The notes beneath the pieces are model-generated. The model ran no database searches. It had not been told where the DNA came from and saw only the letters and a list, made by a program, of their open reading frames with translations. A DNA stretch of 64,000 nt from JAJXZP01 sp963787185. Lineage in GTDB: Bacteria; Spirochaetota; Spirochaetia; Treponematales; Rectinemataceae. Of this stretch, positions 48,751-57,723 are shown in pieces (position 1 is the first letter of the stretch; every line of letters starts with the position of its first letter). The stretch covers positions 62,001-126,000 of the forward strand of contig CAWBCC010000026.1 in NCBI GenBank assembly GCA_963787185.1, given 5' to 3'. Position numbers and translations under genes: made by a program.

Positions 48751-51700
48751 CGCGCCTCTGCCCTCAGCCGGTCGCGCTCGGCGCGGTATTCCGCGATGCT
48801 GAGGTTGCGCAGCTTCGAATCCCGTCCGTCTTCGTTGTACACGAAACCCACCGAGGCGACATAGGGCTCGATTATGTGGATCTTCTGCAGCGGGGTGATG
48901 ACGAGAAGCTGGAGGTTCATCTTCTTGAAGAGCTCGAGGCCGAAGCGGGTGGATTCGTCGGAGCCGCGGCCGAAGGCCTCGTCGATCATGACGAAGCGGA
49001 AGCTCCGCGACTTCACGGCGCCCCATTCGAGGCCGAACTGGTAGGCGAGGCTCGCGGCGAGGACGGTGTACGCGAGCTTTTCTTTCTGACCGCCGGACTT
49101 TCCGCCCGAATCCGTGTAGTGCTCGTACTCGGTATCGTCTTCCTTCCAGCGCTCCGAGGCCGAGAAGACGAAGTACTGGCGGACGTCGCTCACCTTGGCC
49201 GTCCAGCGCCGGTCGGCCTCGCTCTGGCCTTCGCGGCCGCGGAAGCGCTCGATGATGCGCTTGACCTGGAGGAACTTCGCCTCGGAGTACTGCTCCTCGG
49301 CCGAGCCGGTCAGGCTTCCCTCGGTGCAGGCGCGGAGGTCCGCGATGAAGTCCTGGATCTCTCCGTCGGGGCTCGCGCGAAGCTCGAGGACGATGTATCT
49401 GCCGGGATTGTAGTCGATCTGGGTGAGGGACTTGTTGATGTGCTCGATGCGCTCGCGGATCACCTGACGTTCGCGACCGAGCTGGGACTGGAAGTTGGCC
49501 ACCTCGCGGATCGTGTTTTCGTTGAGGAGTTCCTTGAAGGCGCGCTCGAAGCGGGGCAGGTCGTCGGCGCGGAGTTGTTCGAGCATGGCGCGCCAGGCAG
49601 AGGCCGACTCGACGTTCGCGTCCACCTCGCGGGTCTCCAGGGGCCAGGTCGTGCGGTAGGTCTGCATCGCGGAGACGATCTTCTCGCGGAGCCGCGACAC
49701 CTTCTTGTCGGCCGCGTCGAGGAGAGCCTGCAGGACGCCTCGCAGCTCGCTCTCGCGGTTTTCGCAGCTCTCGACGGAGAGATTTTCGAGGATCTTCGCT
49801 TCGCCTGCCAGGGTTTCGATCCGCGCATAGGAGGCCTCGCGCGCCTCCGGCTTCCGCTCCGCGATCTCCGAGGCGACTGTCCGGGACTCCCGGGCCTGGC
49901 CGCGCTTGACCTCGGCGGTCGTGTGATCGTTCCGCGCTTCCTTGAGCCGTTCCTCGACGGCAGCGATCTCCGTCTCGAGCCCGGCCAACCGCGCGGCGAG
50001 AGCCTTGAGGCGGTCGGCCGAAGACTCGAGCTCGGCCTTTTCCGCCTCGAGGGCGGCCACGCGGAGACTCAGGGAACCCCAGTCGAGATCGAGCCATTCG
50101 GTGATGTCGCTCAACCTTCCCACGGCATCGAGTCTGTCCCTGAGCTCCGTCTGTCGCCGCTGGATTTCGCCTATCGCGGCGCCGGCGGCGGCGATGGTCT
50201 CTTCGAGCGAGCGGACTTCGAGCTCCAGAGCCTTGATCTTGGCCTCGTTGGTCCACCCGAGCACGTAGCGGGAGCGGTCGTCCAACCGGCCCCGGTCGTC
50301 CTTTTCGTGTCGGTCGCCCGAGCCTTTGATCTGGCCCCGCCGCGTGAGGGCCTGGCGCTCCCGCCTGAACTGCTCGAGCGTCTGGCAGCAGGCGTAGTCG
50401 AAGCGCCTGAGCAGCTCGCGCGCGAGCCAGTCTTCGAGGGGATCGCCCCGCTTGATCTCGAGCTTACGGACCAGGGAGTCGGGATGGGGCTCGGACTGGG
50501 GCCCGGATTCGCGCCCCTGTTCGGGCCCGGAACCGGGCCCGGTTCCGGGCCCGGTTCCGGGACGTCTCGCGCGGAAATAAACCAGGCGGCCGCGCAGCTG
50601 GTTCTCGTCCACCCAGGTCGAAACCGTGCCGTAGCAGTCGTCCGGCACGACGAGGGAAAGGGCGAAGCCGTGGAGAAGGCGCTCGGCCGCACCCTCCCAT
50701 TCCGCTTCCCCTTCCTTTACGCGGAGGAGCTCGCCGGCGAAGGGGAGCCGATCGGGGCGGATGTCGAGAGCTTCGCAGAGCCGGGCCCTGATCGCGATCT
50801 GCGCCTCCGGGATGTTGTTCCGCCGCGCGCGCAGCGATTCGAGCTCGCGGACGATGCCGTCGCGTTCCTCTCGCGCCGCGCGGAACGCGACCTCGCGCTC
50901 GGTGCGCTCGTTCTGCAACCCGGCCTCGGCTCCGGCCAGTTCCTCGGCGAGGACGGCGAGGCGGGAGCGGTTGCGGGCGAAGTCGTCGGAGTCCTTGGGG
51001 ACGGGAAGGCCGAGCTCGGCGGCCGGGCCGCGGTAGCGCTCTAGCCTCGCGCGGCGGCGATCGCGTTCCTCGGCGGCCGACCTGATCTCGGAGGCCAGGC
51101 GCTCGATCCGGTCGCCGCCGTTCGTCGCGATAGCCTCCTTGACCTCGTCCCGGTCGGCGCGGAGGCGGGACAGTGACTCCTCTCCCGAGGCGACGCGGGC
51201 CGACAGGCGAAGGAGCTCGGCGTCGAGCTTCGCGAGGCGCTTGTCGAGAAGCTCGACCTTGCGTTGCGCGAACCAGGAGGCCAGTGCCTCCCTGGCCAGG
51301 CGGAGTCCTTCGCGCTCGGCCGACTGATCGTCGAAGGCGGCGCAGTCCTCGACGATAGGAGCCAGGGCCGCGAGCTGGGCCTTGGCCTTGAGGACCGCCG
51401 CGTGGGCGCGGTCCAGATCGTCGAAATGGTGGATCAGGGCCTGGATGCGCTCCTCGCCCTCGAAGGGCTCGAGCATGTGCTCCCTGACGAAGTCGGTGAG
51501 GTTGCCCACCGACTTCATCGAGACCGTCTGGTTGAAGAGCTCCAGGGCCTGCTCGTTGTCTATGCCGAAGACGCGCCGGAAGGCAGCCGCGTAGGCCTGG
51601 AAGCTGTCGAAGAGCTCGACCCCCTCGCTCAGGCGGAGTCGCTTGCGGAGCTCCCCGATGTCGGGCCCGAAACCGGAGAAGTCGCCGGCGATGTCGAGGC

Positions 51701-52181
51701 TCCTGTTGGCCATGACGTAGAAGCGGGCGGGCTGGCCCTGCTGGTCCCTGATCCAGAACACCTGTGCGAGGGTGCAGTACTGGCCGTATCCCTCGTTCCG
51801 GAAGGAGCCCAGTATGACGGCGTACGCGTTCTGGTCGCGGAGGGCCACCGCTTTCGAGGAAACCTCCGATTCGCCCCGTTCCGACTTGTAATAGCCCAGG
51901 ACATAGGAACGCAGCGTCCGCTCCCGGGCCCCCGCGCCCGCCGCCTTGTTGTAGGCGAGACGCTGGGGGGGCACGAGGAGGGTGCTCACCGCGTCGACCA
52001 AGGTCGATTTTCCCGATCCGATGTCGCCGGTGAGGAGGGTGTTCGCGCCGCCCGCCTCGAGCTTCCAAACGCGGCGGTCGAAGGTGCCCCAGTTGAGAAG
52101 CTCGAGCCTGTCCAGCCTGAAGCCGGTCTTCTCGTCGGCCTCGGCGAAATCGAGAAGGCCGTCGGCTCCGTCGGCGCTCAT
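48747..52181 (-). CDS. jetC: Wadjet SMC-like ATPase JetC
   Basis: 1144 residues. Walker A GDIGSGKST is at 52-60, the ABC-type signature SGGQKEKLAYT is near residue 1030, and Walker B FVMIDEAFG is near 1067. Long coiled coils lie between, as in MukB/SMC proteins. It is the loop-extruding motor that recognises small circular DNA. A Gly-Pro-rich insert (RPGTGPGTGPGSGPEQG) sits in the middle, coded by 12-base repeats. The start at 52181 overlaps the jetB stop by four bases. Confidence 0.95.
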   Translation of the reverse strand: MSADGADGLLDFAEADEKTGFRLDRLELLNWGTFDRRVWKLEAGGANTLLTGDIGSGKSTLVDAVSTLLVPPQRLAYNKAAGAGARERTLRSYVLGYYKSERGESEVSSKAVALRDQNAYAVILGSFRNEGYGQYCTLAQVFWIRDQQGQPARFYVMANRSLDIAGDFSGFGPDIGELRKRLRLSEGVELFDSFQAYAAAFRRVFGIDNEQALELFNQTVSMKSVGNLTDFVREHMLEPFEGEERIQALIHHFDDLDRAHAAVLKAKAQLAALAPIVEDCAAFDDQSAEREGLRLAREALASWFAQRKVELLDKRLAKLDAELLRLSARVASGEESLSRLRADRDEVKEAIATNGGDRIERLASEIRSAAEERDRRRARLERYRGPAAELGLPVPKDSDDFARNRSRLAVLAEELAGAEAGLQNERTEREVAFRAAREERDGIVRELESLRARRNNIPEAQIAIRARLCEALDIRPDRLPFAGELLRVKEGEAEWEGAAERLLHGFALSLVVPDDCYGTVSTWVDENQLRGRLVYFRARRPGTGPGTGPGSGPEQGRESGPQSEPHPDSLVRKLEIKRGDPLEDWLARELLRRFDYACCQTLEQFRRERQALTRRGQIKGSGDRHEKDDRGRLDDRSRYVLGWTNEAKIKALELEVRSLEETIAAAGAAIGEIQRRQTELRDRLDAVGRLSDITEWLDLDWGSLSLRVAALEAEKAELESSADRLKALAARLAGLETEIAAVEERLKEARNDHTTAEVKRGQARESRTVASEIAERKPEAREASYARIETLAGEAKILENLSVESCENRESELRGVLQALLDAADKKVSRLREKIVSAMQTYRTTWPLETREVDANVESASAWRAMLEQLRADDLPRFERAFKELLNENTIREVANFQSQLGRERQVIRERIEHINKSLTQIDYNPGRYIVLELRASPDGEIQDFIADLRACTEGSLTGSAEEQYSEAKFLQVKRIIERFRGREGQSEADRRWTAKVSDVRQYFVFSASERWKEDDTEYEHYTDSGGKSGGQKEKLAYTVLAASLAYQFGLEWGAVKSRSFRFVMIDEAFGRGSDESTRFGLELFKKMNLQLLVITPLQKIHIIEPYVASVGFVYNEDGRDSKLRNLSIAEYRAERDRLRAEAR
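50523..50561. repeat. 12-base tandem repeat inside jetC
   Basis: About three copies of GGGCCCGGTTCC (the first ends AACC), encoding a Gly-Thr/Ser-Gly-Pro repeat in the region between the two coiled-coil halves. It is in frame and likely to vary in copy number. Confidence 0.7.
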
Positions 52182-52777
52182 TCGGAGGCCTCCTCGCCGG
52201 CGGCGCGGGGCCCTCCCCGGTAGGCCTCGAGCCTCGCGTCGAAGTCGGCGAGCCATTGGGCGTCGACGAAGGCTTTCAGGACTCGTCGTATTTCGTAGAG
52301 CTGGTCCTGCCCCTTCATGCGCCGGATGAAACCCATGTCCTCTACCCGATTCGCGGCTGTCATCACCTGGTCGTAGAGCCGGGCTTCGTTGGAGCTCGGG
52401 GGGAGAAAGACCTTGATCATGTCCACGAGTTCGTCCCGCGAGAGGATGAGCCTCTGTCCCTCGCCCGAGCTGTCGGTTTCGGCCAGCTTCCTGCGCAGGA
52501 GGGCCAGAAGCAGGCTCGGGAGGTAGGGCAGCTGACGGCGCGTCATCAGACGGGGAAGGGCTTCGTCTCCCTCGGCGGTTTCGGCGGCGCGCAGCCAGGC
52601 GAAACCCTCGGCCTCGTCGAGGACCAGCTCGAGGCCGAGCACCGCGACATAGTCCCGGACCGCCGACTGGAGGGAGAGGAGCCTTCGCCAGAGCTCTTCG
52701 TCGCCTTCCCGGTAAATGACCCCCTTGAGAAGGGAAATGACGGGCAGGGACAGTTCGGAGGGTGTTCTATTGGGCAT
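52178..52777 (-). CDS. jetB: Wadjet protein JetB (DUF4194)
   Basis: 199 residues, all-alpha/winged-helix type. It is the kleisin-associated small subunit of the Wadjet complex, similar to MukE. DUF4194 blocks are LLKGVIYREGDEELWRRLL, LGLELVLDEAEGFAWLR, LPYLPSLLLALLRRKL and the C-terminal VEDMGFIRRM. It overlaps jetA by 11 bases and jetC by four, so the operon is tightly coupled. Confidence 0.92.
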   Translation of the reverse strand: MPNRTPSELSLPVISLLKGVIYREGDEELWRRLLSLQSAVRDYVAVLGLELVLDEAEGFAWLRAAETAEGDEALPRLMTRRQLPYLPSLLLALLRRKLAETDSSGEGQRLILSRDELVDMIKVFLPPSSNEARLYDQVMTAANRVEDMGFIRRMKGQDQLYEIRRVLKAFVDAQWLADFDARLEAYRGGPRAAGEEASE

Positions 52778-54230
52778 GGCCGGCTCGCTCCTTCATGAAG
52801 ATCACGCGCGGCGTCTCGGCCCCGCGCCGCGTGCCCTTCGGATCGACCCAGTCGAGCAGATCGCGCTCGGTCTCGCTGAAGACGGCGTTGGGATCCTCGC
52901 TCGCGAGGCAGAGGTAGGCGACGAGCTCCGCGAGCCCCCGCTCCAGGGGATGGACTTCGGCCAGCTCTGCCAGACTCACCTGATCGCGCTCCGCGAGGGC
53001 CTGGGCGATGCGCGCGCGGAGAGCCTCCCTGTCCACCACCCATTGCTCGAAGAGCGAGCGGGCGTCGATGTCTTCGTCGCCCGCCTCGACGGCGGACGAA
53101 TCGATGCGCGGTCTCACCGGAGGAGAATACAGCGGCCGTTCCATCGGCAGGCCGATGTCCGCCGCGGCCGAGTCGAGCTCGGAGACCGCGCCTTCGGGCG
53201 GAGAATCGCGCAGTTCGAGGGCCTGGGACTCTATGGAGCGGAGTATCTCCATGATGCGGCGGTTCTCCATCCAGACCTGGTCGTCGAGGAAACGGCGAAG
53301 CTGGCGCGAAAGCAGCGCGATAGTCCGCTGGGTGCGCTCGCCCGCCTCCATCCAGTCGAAATGCACGCGCCTGAGCTGCTCGTCGGGTTCGAGGGCGCGG
53401 ATCGCGGGGAGCGAGAAGACGGAGTCGAGCATGGCGCTCAGAGTCTCCTGTCTCTCCGCCGACATGAGGAAGTCCCAGAAGGCTCGGAAGCTCCTCCCCT
53501 GGTCCGAGTCGGCGATGACGTCGCGCCGCCCGAGGATGCCTTCGAGGAGCTCGCCCTTCGAGCCCACCCACGCGGCGATGCTCTCACGCGTGCTCCGGTC
53601 GAGGTCGCGGAAATTCTGCTCCACCTCCCTGAAGTCGGTGAGTATCTCCCGCGCCGTCGCGGCCATGTGGAGGAAGCGCTCGCGCGCGGCGGTCTCGTCG
53701 AGGCTCTCCGTCTCGCCCGCCTTGAGGCGCGTTATGCGGCGCTCGAGCTCCGTCTTCTGCCGCTTCAGATCCTTTATGGTCGCCTCGGGATTCTCCCCGC
53801 TCCCCTCGACCAGCTGGCGTAGGAGATCGAAGACGATCCGGAGTCGGGACTCGGTCCCGACGAAGCTCCGCGTTCCGAGGCTGTCCACCCAGGCTATGGC
53901 CTTTTCGGCCCCCGGCGTCAGGTCGAAGTGTGCCTCGTCGGAATTGGCCGGGTAATACTTGCGGAGCCAGCCCTTCGCGTCCTGGGCCCAGTCCTCGAGG
54001 TAGCCGGCGGCATCCCTCGGGAAAGCCTCCTCGCCCCTGGACTCTCTGAGTCGGAACAGCTCGTCCTCGAGCAGGGCGACGAGCCGCGTCTGCTCGATGC
54101 CCCGCGCATTGGGTTTGACGAAGGCCTTGTCGAGGAAGGAAACGAGGAGGGGCGCGTATTCCGCCGAAAGCAGGCGCCAGGCGGGATGATTGCGCCGAAG
54201 GCTGTCGACCGTGTTGAAATCGAGGTCCAT
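52767..54230 (-). CDS. jetA: Wadjet protein JetA (DUF3375, kleisin-like)
   Basis: 487 residues. It is a MukF-like kleisin that bridges the JetC heads. DUF3375 features are the N-terminal LRRNHPAWRLLSAEYAPL with FLDKAFV, the helical middle, ERFLHMAATAREILTDFREVEQNFR (cut), and the C-terminal winged-helix region (DQVSLAELAEVHPLERG). DUF3375 as JetA marks the system as type I Wadjet. It is the first gene of the operon. No ribosome site precedes its ATG; the bases are CCCCCG. Confidence 0.94.
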   Translation of the reverse strand: MDLDFNTVDSLRRNHPAWRLLSAEYAPLLVSFLDKAFVKPNARGIEQTRLVALLEDELFRLRESRGEEAFPRDAAGYLEDWAQDAKGWLRKYYPANSDEAHFDLTPGAEKAIAWVDSLGTRSFVGTESRLRIVFDLLRQLVEGSGENPEATIKDLKRQKTELERRITRLKAGETESLDETAARERFLHMAATAREILTDFREVEQNFRDLDRSTRESIAAWVGSKGELLEGILGRRDVIADSDQGRSFRAFWDFLMSAERQETLSAMLDSVFSLPAIRALEPDEQLRRVHFDWMEAGERTQRTIALLSRQLRRFLDDQVWMENRRIMEILRSIESQALELRDSPPEGAVSELDSAAADIGLPMERPLYSPPVRPRIDSSAVEAGDEDIDARSLFEQWVVDREALRARIAQALAERDQVSLAELAEVHPLERGLAELVAYLCLASEDPNAVFSETERDLLDWVDPKGTRRGAETPRVIFMKERAGHAQ

Positions 54231-54237
54231 CGGGGGA

Positions 54238-54267
54238 ATTGTATACGGGCGCGCCGAGTGATGTCGA
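54238..54267 (-). promoter_or_regulatory. jet operon promoter predicting a leaderless jetA
   Basis: On the minus strand TCGACA (54267-54262), an 18-base spacer, and TACAAT (54243-54238), with TATACAAT around the -10. Only seven bases separate the -10 from the jetA ATG, so transcription would start at or next to it. Confidence 0.6.
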
Positions 54268-54281
54268 GGGAGGCGGGGGGT

Positions 54282-54481
54282 GCAGGGCCGGCGCTCATGA
54301 AACCGATGTAATGGTGATTGTCTTCGCCCTTAATGATGGGGCCCCGCCTTCGAAAAAACGGGGAGGAGACCGTCCTCGGCCCCTTCGGGTCCTGCGGAGT
54401 GTCTCCCCCCGCTTTTTCGGGCGCCCCATCCTTTTGACGAAGACAATTCCCACCATGGCACTACACGTGCGCCGGCCCTGC
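54282..54481. repeat. 200-bp imperfect palindrome between helicase and jet operons
   Basis: Perfect 13-base terminal arms GCAGGGCCGGCGC (54282-54294) and its complement (54469-54481). Inward are nested paired arms: ATTGTCTTCG (54317-54326) with 54438-54447, GATGGGGC (54335-54342) with 54423-54430, and the A/G-rich block at 54351-54370 with 54399-54420. No protein-coding frame is convincing across it. It may be a MITE-like element, a structured RNA or an oversized terminator for the helicase operon. No clear target-site duplication was seen. Confidence 0.7.
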
Positions 54482-54642
54482 CTTTCATTCACCATGAAGA
54501 AAAATGCAACACCGGGCCTTTTCATGGGTCGGCTCTGTATTATTATGCGCTCCGGCCCTGGCCCGGGCCGTCCTCGAACCGCAGGTCGAGGCTCCGCACG
54601 AATTCGATCATGCCGGTACGCCAATTCGGTGTGCAGCGGGGA

Positions 54643-56766
54643 TTACGAGGTCAGTGCAAAATCGTCCAGGAATTCCGAAGCCGGATCCACGCCGGTCACC
54701 ATGAGCCAGTCCCGCGCTCGGGTGCAGGCGACGTACAGGAGCTGCCGTTCGGTGTTGTAGATTTCCTCGAGGTCGGCATCGTCGCCTAGGGTCTCGAGTC
54801 GCTCTTCCAGGGGCAGGACGCCGTCGTCGCAGGCCATAACGACGACGGCGCGGAACTCCAGGCCCTTGGCCACGTGCATGGTGCCGATCGAGGCGAAGCC
54901 GAGCTCAGTTCCGACCCGCTCGTCGAGGATCCGGGCGGGAAGTCCTGCCTTCGAAGCCGCGGACTGAGCCCGCTCGAGTTCGCGGTCGCTCCTCACGAAG
55001 ATGCCGAATTCGTGGGGCTTGATGCCCTCGGTCAAACGCGCGGCAATCCATGCGGCGACGGCTTCTCCCTCTTCGAGCCTATCCTTGAGTGTCCGGAGCA
55101 GGGGAGGCGGCCCGTTGAGCACGGATATCGTCTGGTATCGTTTCTCCGCTATTCCGTCGACGTCGGAGAGCTCCGGACCGAGAAGGCGGTCGGCCTGGCT
55201 CCTGATCTGCTGCGAAGTGCGGTAATTGATGTGGAGAGTGCGCGATCTCCCCCTGAGATCGACGCCGAGGGACCTCCATGAGAATGGTTGCTGGAAGATG
55301 CGCTGGCCGAGGTCGCCCGTGAAGAAAAGGGAGTCCGGACGATGCTTCCCGAGGGCGACGAGAAATCGGAGTTGGGCAACGCTTAGGTCCTGTGCCTCGT
55401 CCGCGACGATAAAATCGAAAATAGTCGCGGAGGACTCAGCCAACCGACGGGCCAGATTCGTGAAGAACTCTGCCTGAGTCTGGAGGCCGCGCTCCGTGAG
55501 GTCCTTGCGAAGGCGTTCAAAAACGGGCCAGATGAAGTCGCGCTGTGCCTCTCCTATGCGCGTCTTCCGCCCAAGTCGCGGAACCTCGCGGTAGGCTTTG
55601 CGGTCGTTAATCTGCCAGGCGTCCACTATCTCCGTCCATTCGGAGAGGAGGAAGGGGAGGCCGAAGCGTTGCGCTTCGATGGAGCGTGCCGCTTTCGCCA
55701 AAAGCTCGGGAATGTCCCCTTGAGTTGCGAGCCTCGGACGGGCGGTCGACGCGGCTCCGAGACGGAGCGCGATCCCGAGGAGAGAGCGAATGTCGATGCG
55801 TTCCCCGAGCCGCGGCTCGTGTTCGGCGAGGGCACGGAGCTTGGTTGTCAGAGCGTTGGCGAGGGGGTCAGAGAAGGTCGTGAGAAGGACCCGGGCATCT
55901 GGATTTCTGCGTGCGAGATAGACGGCGCGGTGGAGGGCGACGATGGTCTTGCCCGTGCCGGCCGAGCCCGAGACGCGGAAGGGGCCGGTGTAGGCTCGTT
56001 CGACGAGCTCGCGCTGGTCGGGGTGAAGGAAGACCGTCCATTTTTCCCAGGGGAAGTCGAGGGCCCGCTCGAGCTCTTCCGCATTGGTCATGACCCGGAA
56101 TCGCCGTTGGGCGTCGGGGTGGAGGAAGGAGGCGAGGCTGCCATAGGGCGGTGCCGCCTCTGCCGCGATCGATGTGGCCGCTTCTTCCGCGACGGGAATC
56201 CCGCCGGTCGCTATCTCGAGGAGGGCTTCGGCCGCCTCTGCCGGCAGATGCTCCGCGATGACGAGGAGGGAATCCTCGGTGGCCGACCTCACTTCGTGCA
56301 GCCATTCGAGAGGGACGCCGTAGCCGAGGAGTTCTTCATCGGAGAGCGCTTCGAACGGGCGCCTCGATGGGGCTGAGGGCGGGGCGGCCCCAGGCATCTC
56401 CATCCTCGCATAAACAGGGATGGTGACTTCCTTGACCGATTCGCGGATCTCCACCAGCTGCGCGGCGCCAGTCGTCGGATGGGTCTCCAGCCTTCGCCGC
56501 TCGGCCCACTCATAGGCTTTATCGTGGTGATCGACGTAGCAGAGAAGGAGGCTCGCCTCGCTGCGGTGCACGATGATTCTGAGATCGCTCGAGACCCTCA
56601 CCGACCAGAAGTTCTTGTCCCGAGCGTGGTCGAGCTTGTGAAAGCTCATGCCGGGATTGGCCGGGCACACCTGAAGGTCGAAGGCGGTCGTCTTCACGGC
56701 CTTCTGCTCCTCGCCCGAGAGTCGGGCGAGGCTGTCGGTGAAGGTGGAGGAGAGGAGGAAGGTCAT
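54643..56766 (-). CDS. RelE/ParE-like domain fused to UvrD/REP-type helicase
   Basis: 707 residues. Residues 1-90 look like a RelE/ParE toxin fold (SFHKLDHARDKNFWSVRVSS, cut, then DLRIIVHR), used here as a domain. The rest is a superfamily 1 helicase: Walker A GSAGTGKT at 267-274, Walker B VADEAQDL at 456-461, LHINYRTSQQIR, and the final TMHVAKGLEFRAVVV and YVACTRARDWL. The ATG overlaps the stop of the 175-residue gene by four bases. It is the last gene of the long defence operon; its 3' region leads into the 200-bp palindrome. Confidence 0.88.
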   Translation of the reverse strand: MTFLLSSTFTDSLARLSGEEQKAVKTTAFDLQVCPANPGMSFHKLDHARDKNFWSVRVSSDLRIIVHRSEASLLLCYVDHHDKAYEWAERRRLETHPTTGAAQLVEIRESVKEVTIPVYARMEMPGAAPPSAPSRRPFEALSDEELLGYGVPLEWLHEVRSATEDSLLVIAEHLPAEAAEALLEIATGGIPVAEEAATSIAAEAAPPYGSLASFLHPDAQRRFRVMTNAEELERALDFPWEKWTVFLHPDQRELVERAYTGPFRVSGSAGTGKTIVALHRAVYLARRNPDARVLLTTFSDPLANALTTKLRALAEHEPRLGERIDIRSLLGIALRLGAASTARPRLATQGDIPELLAKAARSIEAQRFGLPFLLSEWTEIVDAWQINDRKAYREVPRLGRKTRIGEAQRDFIWPVFERLRKDLTERGLQTQAEFFTNLARRLAESSATIFDFIVADEAQDLSVAQLRFLVALGKHRPDSLFFTGDLGQRIFQQPFSWRSLGVDLRGRSRTLHINYRTSQQIRSQADRLLGPELSDVDGIAEKRYQTISVLNGPPPLLRTLKDRLEEGEAVAAWIAARLTEGIKPHEFGIFVRSDRELERAQSAASKAGLPARILDERVGTELGFASIGTMHVAKGLEFRAVVVMACDDGVLPLEERLETLGDDADLEEIYNTERQLLYVACTRARDWLMVTGVDPASEFLDDFALTS

Positions 56767-57290
56767 TTACCAACAGGCCGGGGTGAGTATTTGAAATGAG
56801 GCGCCATTTTTTGGGCCTTGTCCATCCAAATGTTTTTCTTCTCGTCATCGGGAGTGCGTGGATCGTCACTCCACCCGATAATATCGGCGTGCTGTGGAAA
56901 GGGAACCCCATTTGGGTCGAATCCCAGCCCTTCGGCATAGACGACGCTTGCCGTTGCCGTACCCACTCCGATCGACGGTTTATCGGCTACTGCGTCAATG
57001 TAGGTGTTGCATATTGCCCACAATTCTTCGTCTTCCAATTCCACGGAACGGCAGACTGAGGTTTCAAGCCTCCCCGTGCTCTTGTTTCGAATGGGCAATA
57101 GCCGCTTGTACCGAATCGAATTGTTCGAGTTCTTGACGTCGCTAGAGTGTACGACGAACCGGGAAATATCCTCGTCTGGCGCTACTTGTGGGTTCCCTCT
57201 ATTGGTAAAGCTTGACGATGTGCCGAGCAACTTCCTGAAGGTCCGCGCGAAGAGACCACGGATTCGAGACATCGATCGGTTGCCAGCCAT
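56763..57290 (-). CDS. Conserved hypothetical protein of the defence operon (175 aa)
   Basis: 175 residues, soluble. The recognisable core starts at DISRFVVHSSD and continues with RYKRLLPIRNKSTGRLETSVCRSVEL (cut), ELWAICNTYIDAV, and FPQHADIIGW. This pattern (RFV, then SVxR, then HADIxGW) is seen in a family of unknown function next to mobile or defence genes. As listed it overlaps the preceding gene by 92 bases, so the true start may be further in, near 57200. Its stop overlaps the helicase start. Function unknown. Confidence 0.65.
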   Translation of the reverse strand: MAGNRSMSRIRGLFARTFRKLLGTSSSFTNRGNPQVAPDEDISRFVVHSSDVKNSNNSIRYKRLLPIRNKSTGRLETSVCRSVELEDEELWAICNTYIDAVADKPSIGVGTATASVVYAEGLGFDPNGVPFPQHADIIGWSDDPRTPDDEKKNIWMDKAQKMAPHFKYSPRPVGK

Positions 57291-57723
57291 GAACCGCTCC
57301 TTTTTTTCCTAATTGACCAGCGTAATTCATTTTCCCATGCTCGCCGAGACTGAAGGAAAAAATTCTCCCATCGTTTAAGTCCCAGCTCAGGCAGATTTCT
57401 CCGTCTCTCTCGGGTAGGATTTCGGGGCTAGGCGTACCCTTGGGGAGGATCGCAATCAGCGACCATACGACACTCTCCGCGATAGCAATCACTTTTCCCG
57501 AAATGGCTTGTGCATTCTCTCCATCCCAATTGGCGGCGGAACAGGACCCTGCTATTTCCCTCAAGGACGCGGTAATGGAAGGGGCCCAATCCAGAGCACT
57601 GCTACTACGATTCTGGTAGCTCTGCTGTAGTAAAAGATGAAGGTTCTGCGTAGCTCCACTCGCGGGGCGGCTCTCTGAGTACCAGATGATCTTTGGGCTT
57701 TCGAATGCATTGGCTAATATCAT
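57199..57723 (-). CDS. Conserved hypothetical protein of the defence operon (174 aa)
   Basis: 174 residues, soluble. The recognisable part is SAANWDGENAQAIS, PSPEILPERDGEICLSWDL, then IFSFSLGEHGKMNYAG. This is a small family usually found beside proteins like the next gene. The ATG overlaps the stop of the TIGR04255 gene (ATGA), giving tight translational coupling. The trio TIGR04255-174 aa-175 aa is a recurring set; a joint role is likely but unknown. Confidence 0.68.
   Translation of the reverse strand: MILANAFESPKIIWYSESRPASGATQNLHLLLQQSYQNRSSSALDWAPSITASLREIAGSCSAANWDGENAQAISGKVIAIAESVVWSLIAILPKGTPSPEILPERDGEICLSWDLNDGRIFSFSLGEHGKMNYAGQLGKKGAVHGWQPIDVSNPWSLRADLQEVARHIVKLYQ

Noticed and set aside
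48751..50256. Upstream extension of the jetD frame to 50256 giving a 933-residue protein.
   Set aside because: The extra part is an Arg-rich shifted reading of jetC; the ATG at 48750 overlaps the jetC stop and begins a normal JetD.
48876..51044. A 722-codon open frame on the plus strand antisense to jetC, and similar long antisense frames (654-1886, 20082-21140, 23426-24895, 33372-34733, 40076-41638).
   Set aside because: They mirror strong genes in GC-rich DNA where stop codons are rare, and their products are low-complexity with no motif or ribosome site.
54282..54481. Possibility that the palindrome is a retron msr-msd.
   Set aside because: No reverse transcriptase gene is nearby and the fold is a single long hairpin rather than the retron layout.
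54295..54624. A 109-codon minus-strand frame through the 200-bp palindrome.
   Set aside because: Arg/Pro-rich product with no ribosome site, entirely explained by the inverted repeat.
54540..54640. A short minus-strand stretch after the helicase stop reading TGMIEFVRSLDLRFEDG, which looks protein-like.
   Set aside because: Too short and without a start or family match; it could be a fragment of a lost gene but cannot be supported.
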